A stretch of DNA of 11,687 bases, from contig DATANR010000413.1 in NCBI GenBank assembly GCA_036266155.1, positions 1-11,687 on the forward strand, given 5' to 3'. The stretch comes from SIAJ01 sp036266155 (lineage in GTDB: Bacteria > Planctomycetota > Planctomycetia > Gemmatales > Gemmataceae). The stretch's first letter is position 1. Each line of letters begins with the position of its first letter. Below the pieces are notes generated by a model that did not search any database, was not told where the DNA came from, and was given only the letters and a program-made list of their open reading frames with translations. This document shows, piece after piece, positions 6,671 to 11,687 of the stretch. The translations under genes were made by a program, and so were the position numbers.

Positions 6671-8662
6671 CTACCAATGAAAGAACAGCAACATGCCAAC
6701 AAACACAGCGACGCCGATTGCCATCGTTAGAGCGTAAAACTGCACCAGACCGTTTTGCAACGGTCGGATCACTTCCGCCATATAACGTGGGATGCTCGCG
6801 ATCAATCGAACCAGATCGTAGACGACCGCTTCGAACAGTTTGCAGATTCCGGCCAACAGATTGAGAGGCTGGACGAAGAGCAAATTGTAGATCTCATCAA
6901 CATAAACCTTGTTTAACGACAAGTAATATACATTGCCAGCCGCCGACGCGGCCTTTTCAGCGGCGCCCGGCTTGACGCGATACATGTAATAGGCGGCGCC
7001 AACGCCCAAAAGCGCAATCGCGGCGCTGCCGAACATCAGACCCCAGTTCGCGTGGTCCTCAACATGCCGTCCGCCGTTGGCCTGCATCAATTCCGGCGCC
7101 TTCGATATGAAATTGCCAAACCAATGCGTCAACGGCGTGGCATGAACGAAGCCAATTCCTACCGCACCCAGGGCCAGAACGATCAAGGGCACGCTCATGA
7201 CCCAGGGTTCATGCGGATGGGCCCCCTCCGGCATCTTCAGCTCGCCCTCGAAAGTGCGGAAGTACGCGCGGAAGGTGTAGAAGGCCGTCATCAAGGCGGT
7301 GACCGCGGCGACGCCGAATAGCACCATATAGATGCTGCCGAACCGATCCGAATGTCCGGCCTCCAACACCGTCTCCAGGATCATGTCCTTCGACCAGAAA
7401 CCAGCGAATACGGGTACGCCGGCCAGGGCGAGGGCGCCAGCCAGGAAGGTCCATCGCGTGATCGGCATCACGCGCTTCAACCCGCTAAACTGCCGCATGT
7501 CAATCACATCGTGCATCCCATGCATTACGCTGCCGGCGGAAAGGAACAGCACGGCCTTGAAGAACGCGTGCGTGAACAGATGGAACAATCCGGCCGTGAC
7601 GGCCATCACCGGAGCGGCGGCCCCGCCACAACCGACCGCCAGGAACATGAAGCCGATCTGGCTTACCGTCGAATACGCGAGAACGCGCTTCAGGTCGTGC
7701 TGAGTCAACGCGATGAACGCAGCAAGAAGCGCAGTCGCCGCCCCGATGATCGCGATGGTGACTTGCACGCCGGGCACCAGGACGAACAACGGCGCACACC
7801 GAGCTAACAAATAGACGCCCGCCGTGACCATGGTTGCCGCATGAATGAGCGCGGATACCGGCGTCGGGCCTTCCATTGCGTCCGGCAACCAGACATATAG
7901 TGGAATTTGAGCTGACTTGCCGACTGCGCCGCACAAGATCAATAAACACGCGGCCGTGTACACTTCCGAATAGTACTCGAATTTCACGCGCGTGTGATTG
8001 AAGATCCAGGCGTAATTGAAGCTATGTTGATCCGCGAGTGCCCACATCAAGAAAATGCCAAGAATGAGCCCGACGTCGCCAAGCCGCGTGACGAGGAAAG
8101 CCTTGCGAGCCGCATCCGCCGCGGACGGCTTGTGATGCCAATAACCCACAAGCAAGTAACTGCAGAGCCCAACGCCTTCCCATCCAGCAAACATCAGAAT
8201 GAAATTGTTGGCTAGCACCATCAACGTCATTGACGCCAGAAAGAGGCTGACCACGGAGAAATACCGTGCGAAGCCCGGCGACCCGTGCATGTACCCAATG
8301 GAAAACACGACGATCCAGAAGCCAATGAAAGTAATGCCCAAGAGCATGATCCCGGCAATCGCATCGGCGGAAAGTTCAAATGGGACGCTGACGGTCGTCT
8401 GTCCGTGCCCGACCGAGAACCACTGGATATCGACGTCTTGACCGCTCGTGGAATCTTGTACGGGGAATTCAATCGGCGCCCCGTCCTCCGTGAGCTTGGC
8501 GACCACGAAGGCGACGCAGACAAAAGACAGAGCAGCGCACAGCGCCGCAGGCAAATGCGCCCACCGGCGCAGTTCCTTGACTCCGCCAAACACGGCACAG
8601 AAGATCGCTCCGACCAGTGGCAGCAGCGGAATGCAAACGAGCAGACTTGGCACACTAAGCAT
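6671..8662 (-). CDS. nuoL: NADH-quinone oxidoreductase subunit L (antiporter-like, distal)
   Basis: Distal Mrp-antiporter-like proton-pumping subunit, 663 residues and of ordinary length. The charged and His residues expected for proton transfer are present: E162 in GWEGVGLCSYLLVGYW, K249 in GAVGKSAQIPL followed by DAMEGPTPVSALIHAATMV (261-279), K325 in QHDLKRVLAYST, H361 and H365 in FHLFTHAFFKAVLF, and K425 in FWSKDMIL. After TM15 comes the stretch VYYLSLNKVYVDEIYN (578-593) and then an amphipathic region of about 595-635, which fits the long lateral helix HL bracing the arm, ending in a last TM (about 642-662). The ATG at 8662 is preferred over an upstream in-frame ATG at 8779: the protein aligns from MLSVPSLL, and GGGGAG lies seven bases upstream. 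The upstream part would give an Arg-rich leader inside nuoK. Confidence 0.97.
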   Translation of the reverse strand: MLSVPSLLVCIPLLPLVGAIFCAVFGGVKELRRWAHLPAALCAALSFVCVAFVVAKLTEDGAPIEFPVQDSTSGQDVDIQWFSVGHGQTTVSVPFELSADAIAGIMLLGITFIGFWIVVFSIGYMHGSPGFARYFSVVSLFLASMTLMVLANNFILMFAGWEGVGLCSYLLVGYWHHKPSAADAARKAFLVTRLGDVGLILGIFLMWALADQHSFNYAWIFNHTRVKFEYYSEVYTAACLLILCGAVGKSAQIPLYVWLPDAMEGPTPVSALIHAATMVTAGVYLLARCAPLFVLVPGVQVTIAIIGAATALLAAFIALTQHDLKRVLAYSTVSQIGFMFLAVGCGGAAAPVMAVTAGLFHLFTHAFFKAVLFLSAGSVMHGMHDVIDMRQFSGLKRVMPITRWTFLAGALALAGVPVFAGFWSKDMILETVLEAGHSDRFGSIYMVLFGVAAVTALMTAFYTFRAYFRTFEGELKMPEGAHPHEPWVMSVPLIVLALGAVGIGFVHATPLTHWFGNFISKAPELMQANGGRHVEDHANWGLMFGSAAIALLGVGAAYYMYRVKPGAAEKAASAAGNVYYLSLNKVYVDEIYNLLFVQPLNLLAGICKLFEAVVYDLVRLIASIPRYMAEVIRPLQNGLVQFYALTMAIGVAVFVGMLLFFHW

Positions 8663-9074
8663 GTGTGGGCTCCCCGCGGGCCGGGATGGCTCCCGCCGGC
8701 GCCAGGTGGGGAAGCGGTGGCTCCTCCGGTTCGGGCGGGAGTGGCTCCGGATCGCCCGTGATCGGCAATCCCGGCTCACGCAACCCTTGCCACAGACTCA
8801 CGTCGAGCGAGTGCTTCCGCCGGTAGAGTACGAGGAACAAGGCGAGTGCGATCCCCGCCTCACAGGCGGCCACGGCAATGACGAATAGCGTGAACACCTG
8901 ACCGTGCAGGTTGCCATGATGCCGACTGAAAGCGACGAAATTGATAGCCACTCCCTGCAACATCAACTCGGCCGACAAGAACATGACGATCAGGTTGCGC
9001 CGGCTCAGGAATCCAATCAGTCCGAGGCAGAACAGAATGGCTCCGACAGCAAGATAATGTGAAACGGAAATCAC
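8655..9074 (-). CDS. nuoK: NADH-quinone oxidoreductase subunit K with Pro/Glu-rich C-terminal tail
   Basis: Three-helix membrane subunit that links NuoJ/NuoH to the antiporter-like subunits and contributes two key carboxylates. Helices lie at about 4-22, 28-49 and 60-84. The functional residues match the E. coli numbering exactly: E36 in SAELMLQG and E72 in ACEAGIALAL, plus the R25-R26 pair in the first cytoplasmic loop. The normal protein is about 100 residues, and this one has 139. The extra part (about 101-139) is proline- and glutamate-rich (PEPLPPEPEEPPLP) and probably disordered; the family C-terminus faces the cytoplasm. The start is GTG with GGGAGGG six bases upstream, overlapping the nuoJ stop by 4 bp. 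The C-terminal end overlaps the nuoL start by 8 bp. Both overlaps point to tight translational coupling. Confidence 0.96.
   Translation of the reverse strand: MISVSHYLAVGAILFCLGLIGFLSRRNLIVMFLSAELMLQGVAINFVAFSRHHGNLHGQVFTLFVIAVAACEAGIALALFLVLYRRKHSLDVSLWQGLREPGLPITGDPEPLPPEPEEPPLPHLAPAGAIPARGEPTHA
8663..8675 (-). promoter_or_regulatory. Ribosome-binding site inside nuoK that sets the nuoL start
   Basis: GGGGAG (8675-8670 read on the minus strand) lies seven bases before ATG CTT AGT. It favours the 663-residue NuoL over the longer frame that starts at 8779. Confidence 0.8.
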
Positions 9075-10186
9075 GGCCGGCCCTCCCGCCGCGTGCCGGC
9101 AATGGCGATCGCCCCCACGGTGGCGATCAAGAGCAGGGTCCCGGCCAGTTCGATCGCCAACAAGTGATCGCTAAACAACGTGCGGCCGATCGCCGACACG
9201 TTCGCGGCCGGCAACTGGCGCGCGTCACCCGCTTCGCCATCGACCGGTTTCACGACGCCATGCTCCGAGACGACGATATCCGTGAAACCACGAGACCCCA
9301 ACCGCATTGCCTTGAGCCGCTGCAAACCATCGGCAATCGTCTGACATTCCTGGCGAACGTCGTCGGGGTCATGTTGGCGAAAGCCATAACGGTCAAGTCC
9401 CTCAATCGCGTGCACAATCTCTTGGACATATTTGTGGTCGGTTACGCCGCGTTCGCTGCCCCCGCGCGGAGCACCCAGTCGCACGCGTTCGAGGGCCGCT
9501 CGCATCTCATCTAAAAACGCTTGCGCCTTGGGAGTGAGCGGTGACACCTGGGCAACCTGCTCAACCGATCGTGGCGGTGACAAATACCCCTCGTCAATGT
9601 GGCTTGACCGCGCCAGATCGCTCGAGTGCTCGATTGCCGCGTCAACGCTTCGCCAGCTATACACACGTTGCAAGCCGACCAGCAGCGTCGCGAGCAAGAC
9701 GAACCCGGCGGCTGCCGCCAACGCCGGTTCGCGCGTCCGCACGTCGGCGTTTGAGGGACCCTCTTGTCGAGAGAGCATGATGACAAACAGAAATGTCACA
9801 ATGATCGCCCCGGCATAAATCACGATGGTCGCCGCCATCAAGAACGGCGCGGCCAGCAGTAGGAAAAGGCCGCACGTGCTCAGCACGACCATGGCGAATG
9901 CCAGGGCCGATCGGGCCGGATTGCGGGCCGTGATCATCAGGCCCGCAAACACGATTGCGAGTCCCGAAAAGCCGAAGAATAGAGCCGCTTCAACTGACTC
10001 AGGAATCCGGTCCCCGAGACCGCGGAAGAGATACGCTCCGACGCCGGCGAGCGCGAGGACGCCCAACAATCCGGCGACGGCTTGCGGCCGTCGACGCGTG
10101 CCGGGCAGCGCGTACCAGACGGCCAGCCCGCCGGCAATTACCGGCAGGACGGCTATCCATCCCAAGGAGTCAGTGGAAGCGATCAA
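9071..10186 (-). CDS. nuoJ: NADH-quinone oxidoreductase subunit J, greatly enlarged
   Basis: Small proton-path subunit of the membrane arm, usually about 170-200 residues; this one has 371. The family core is clear: residues 66-140 contain TM1-TM3, including the segment VIYAGAIIVTFLFVIMLS (122-139) that carries the pi-bulge in TM3, then TM4 (about 154-172) and TM5 (SAIGRTLFSDHLLAIELAG, 331-349, continuing to about 363). Two additions are visible. Residues 1-62 hold two extra hydrophobic helices (about 9-27 and 36-56). Residues about 174-330 are a hydrophilic, charged, partly helical insert between TM4 and TM5, where E. coli has roughly 12 residues. With an even number of added helices the family topology is kept and the insert is expected in the periplasm. 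The start is TTG with GAGGGA five bases upstream. The stop overlaps the nuoK start by 4 bp (GTGA). No frameshift is needed, so the insert is part of a single reading frame. Confidence 0.93.
   Translation of the reverse strand: MIASTDSLGWIAVLPVIAGGLAVWYALPGTRRRPQAVAGLLGVLALAGVGAYLFRGLGDRIPESVEAALFFGFSGLAIVFAGLMITARNPARSALAFAMVVLSTCGLFLLLAAPFLMAATIVIYAGAIIVTFLFVIMLSRQEGPSNADVRTREPALAAAAGFVLLATLLVGLQRVYSWRSVDAAIEHSSDLARSSHIDEGYLSPPRSVEQVAQVSPLTPKAQAFLDEMRAALERVRLGAPRGGSERGVTDHKYVQEIVHAIEGLDRYGFRQHDPDDVRQECQTIADGLQRLKAMRLGSRGFTDIVVSEHGVVKPVDGEAGDARQLPAANVSAIGRTLFSDHLLAIELAGTLLLIATVGAIAIAGTRREGRP
9075..9087 (-). promoter_or_regulatory. Ribosome-binding site inside nuoJ for the GTG start of nuoK
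   Basis: GGGAGGG (9087-9081 read on the minus strand) lies six bases before the GTG of nuoK. It is inside the nuoJ 3' end, whose TGA overlaps the start as GTGA. Confidence 0.8.
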
Positions 10187-10197
10187 CAGGGTCCCTC
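10187..10197 (-). promoter_or_regulatory. Ribosome-binding site that supports a TTG start for nuoJ
   Basis: GAGGGA (10197-10192 read on the minus strand) lies five bases before TTG ATC GCT. No ATG or GTG lies nearby in the frame before the first helix, so the TTG is the best-supported start. Confidence 0.7.
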
Positions 10198-10221
10198 AAT
10201 CGTGCTGCGTGCGACGCAAAT

Positions 10222-10773
10222 TCATCTGGGAAGTTCAGCCGCCGGGCCATAGTGCCCAGCACGAGTCCGTACTGGGTCCGTACCGGCTTTCGTGGTTTGA
10301 TCCCAGACGCTTAATAACTTCTCTTTATCGAAAATCATCTCTTCGCGACTCAACCCAGTCAGGTCGTAGAGCGTCGTCAATTCAATCGCATCAACGGGAC
10401 ATGCTTCCTCGCACATCCCACAATAAATGCAGCGAAGCTCATCAATGACGAATGTCTCTGGATATTTTTCACGATCCTTCCACTCGACCGGGGCCGGCGC
10501 GGCGACGATGTCGATGCAATGAGCCGGGCACGCCGTCGCGCACATGTAGCACGCGACGCAACGCACACGTCCCTGGTCGTCCCGATTGAGCCGATGTACT
10601 CCCCGGTAGTTGGGCGGCAGCGTCGGCTCCTGTTCGGGATAACCCTCGGTCTTCACCTGCGGCTTGAAGATATGGCGTACCGTGGTCGACAGCCCGTGCG
10701 CGATCGCCGGCAAATACATTCGTTCGAAAAGCCCCATCTGCGGCTCGTCAACCCAGCGCACGCTTTTGGCCAT
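10222..10773 (-). CDS. nuoI: NADH-quinone oxidoreductase subunit I (2x[4Fe-4S] ferredoxin-like)
   Basis: Peripheral-arm subunit carrying clusters N6a and N6b, which pass electrons from NuoG toward NuoB and the quinone site. The 183-residue protein has two ferredoxin motifs: CVACYMCATACP (C72, C75, C78, C82) and CIYCGMCEEACP (C115, C118, C121, C125). In each motif the first three Cys and the last Cys of the partner motif normally bind one cluster. The amphipathic N-terminal region (about 14-36, GLFERMYLPAIAHGLSTTVR) fits the helix that lies on the membrane beside NuoH. The ATG at 10773 is chosen because AGGAGG lies four bases upstream; the frame extends further up, but that would run inside nuoH. 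The C-terminal tail after residue 165 is hydrophilic, as usual. It lies 11 bp after the nuoH stop, so the two are almost certainly cotranscribed and translationally coupled. Confidence 0.97.
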   Translation of the reverse strand: MAKSVRWVDEPQMGLFERMYLPAIAHGLSTTVRHIFKPQVKTEGYPEQEPTLPPNYRGVHRLNRDDQGRVRCVACYMCATACPAHCIDIVAAPAPVEWKDREKYPETFVIDELRCIYCGMCEEACPVDAIELTTLYDLTGLSREEMIFDKEKLLSVWDQTTKAGTDPVRTRAGHYGPAAELPR

Positions 10774-10783
10774 GACTCCTCCT
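10774..10783 (-). promoter_or_regulatory. Ribosome-binding site of nuoI overlapping tandem nuoH stops
   Basis: On the minus strand the sequence reads TAG TAG GAGGAGTC ATG. AGGAGG (10783-10778) ends four bases before the nuoI ATG and begins inside the second stop codon after nuoH. It decides the nuoI start against the longer open frame and implies that ribosomes finishing nuoH can reload on nuoI. Confidence 0.85.
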
Positions 10784-10784
10784 A

Positions 10785-11687
10785 CTACACCGTGACCGGA
10801 CGCGACACAACCGTTGATTTTTCCCACGTTGAAATCAAAGCCGCCGCGATAAACGTCACGACCGACGAGACTGTTAACAGCCACGCGGGCAAATTGAATT
10901 CACGCACAATCATCACGCACACCAAGTTGATGATCGCCAACGGGATCATCACTTGCCAGGCGAGCGCCATGAGCTGATCGAATTTGAATCGCGGAATCGT
11001 CCAGCGAATCAGGTAATAGAGCATCAGGAAGAAGCCGACCTTGGTTCCAAGCACGAGGAACTTCACCACAATCCCCCAGGTCCCTTCGATGTCCGAGAGG
11101 CCTGGGAAATGCCAGCCGCCAAAAAACAGAATCGCCATGAAAAAACTGGTCGTGATCATGTGGATGTAATCGACCATCAACATGAACCCGAGTTTCATGG
11201 ACCCATATTCCGTGTGAAAGCCACCGACGAGTTCTTGTTCAGCCTCCGGCAGATCGAACGGTTGCCGATTGCATTCCGCAAACACCGACGTCATGAACAA
11301 CAAGAACGCGAGCGGTTGATATAAGATGAACCAGCCATGATGGGTTTGGTAATCGAGAATCCTCTCGAGGTTGACGGACCCGACGAACAGGAACAATCCA
11401 AGCACCGACATGCCGAGCGGAATCTCATAACTAATGATCTGCGCGCTCGACCGTAACGAGCCCAAGAGCGAATATTTGCTATTGGACGACCATCCGCCAA
11501 GAATGACGCCATAAACGACGAGGCTGCCAATCGCAAAGGCGAACAAGATTCCAATATCGAGGCCTGGCGCGATCGCGAATGTTTGCTGGGTGTGATAAGC
11601 AGCCATGTCGGCACGCTGCTGCTCCACGGCAACGTCGACAGGTCGATCGGGAGTAATTGCCACCGGCCCTGGTGGCGGCGCCGATGG
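10785..11687 (-). CDS. nuoH: NADH-quinone oxidoreductase subunit H, 5'-truncated by window edge
   Basis: Membrane subunit of complex I that with NuoB/NuoD forms the quinone chamber and couples it to the proton-pumping arm. The frame is open to the window edge, giving 300 visible residues; TM1, TM2 and the cytoplasmic loop between them lie outside. The match to the family begins at LDIGIL (visible residues 43-48, the start of TM3), continues through GGWSSNSKYSLLGSLRSSAQ (65-84) and includes the acidic signature PFDLPEAEQELVGGFHTEY (143-161), which lines the quinone/E-channel. Six family helices (TM3-TM8) follow. Two oddities are seen. The stretch before TM3 (1-42) is a hydrophilic linker starting PSAPPPGP, where E. 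coli has only about 10 residues. An extra hydrophobic segment at about 267-286 follows the normal end of the protein. The gene ends with tandem stops (TAG TAG), the second overlapping the nuoI ribosome-binding site. A GTG at 11663 is not the true start, because essential helices would be missing. Confidence 0.96.
   Translation of the reverse strand, partial: PSAPPPGPVAITPDRPVDVAVEQQRADMAAYHTQQTFAIAPGLDIGILFAFAIGSLVVYGVILGGWSSNSKYSLLGSLRSSAQIISYEIPLGMSVLGLFLFVGSVNLERILDYQTHHGWFILYQPLAFLLFMTSVFAECNRQPFDLPEAEQELVGGFHTEYGSMKLGFMLMVDYIHMITTSFFMAILFFGGWHFPGLSDIEGTWGIVVKFLVLGTKVGFFLMLYYLIRWTIPRFKFDQLMALAWQVMIPLAIINLVCVMIVREFNLPAWLLTVSSVVTFIAAALISTWEKSTVVSRPVTV

Noticed and set aside
8663..8779. 39-residue N-terminal extension of NuoL
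   Set aside because: Arg/Ser/Pro-rich, lies inside nuoK, and a good SD with ATG exists at 8662 exactly where the family alignment begins.
9825..10448. 207-codon plus-strand frame across nuoJ and nuoI
   Set aside because: Antisense to two clear nuo genes, Arg/Ser/Pro-rich, no family resemblance.
10774..10884. 37-residue N-terminal extension of NuoI
   Set aside because: It overlaps the nuoH 3' end in another frame; the AGGAGG before the ATG at 10773 gives the usual NuoI start.

Overview
The window is one densely packed, entirely minus-strand block of housekeeping genes from a moderately GC-rich bacterium. Read in the direction of transcription (high to low coordinates) it holds the membrane-arm half of a respiratory complex I operon, nuoH (5' end cut by the window edge), nuoI, nuoJ, nuoK, nuoL, nuoM and nuoN. 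These are followed by an M24-family Xaa-Pro peptidase, accB (biotin carboxyl carrier protein) and accC (biotin carboxylase). The last 209 bases, beyond the accC stop, carry no gene but contain two inverted repeats. I see no plus-strand gene, RNA gene, mobile-element protein or CRISPR array.

The lineage cannot be proven from the window alone. The enlarged NuoJ/NuoM/NuoH/NuoK proteins and the peptidase-accB-accC block right behind nuoN suggest Planctomycetota (Pirellulales-like), which is an inference from general knowledge and not from a search.

Layout: 10785-11687 nuoH (partial); 10222-10773 nuoI; 9071-10186 nuoJ; 8655-9074 nuoK; 6671-8662 nuoL; 4901-6634 nuoM; 3317-4864 nuoN; 2160-3260 M24 peptidase; 1635-2132 accB; 210-1577 accC. 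Neighbouring genes overlap by 4-8 bp or are separated by at most 57 bp, so one long transcript is possible. Four genes use non-ATG starts (nuoJ TTG; nuoK, nuoN and accB GTG), all but one with a clear Shine-Dalgarno (SD) sequence.

The Nuo proteins form the proton-pumping membrane arm of NADH:quinone oxidoreductase, with NuoI wiring electrons from the peripheral arm toward the quinone site beside NuoH. AccB and AccC perform the biotin-carboxylation half of acetyl-CoA carboxylase, the first step of fatty-acid synthesis. The peptidase is probably a general proline-specific enzyme that often sits beside accBC.

This is core metabolism and I do not see a new defence or mobile system. The most interesting signal is that several membrane-arm subunits are enlarged: NuoJ has two extra N-terminal membrane helices and a soluble insert of about 160 residues, NuoM has a loop of about 65 residues, NuoH has a Pro-rich linker of more than 40 residues and an extra C-terminal helix, and NuoK has a Pro/Glu-rich tail. 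By family topology the three large inserts all fall on the periplasmic face. NuoN also has Arg in place of the usual TM7 Lys, and the accB-accC gap holds a perfect 18-bp palindrome that competes with another 10-bp hairpin.
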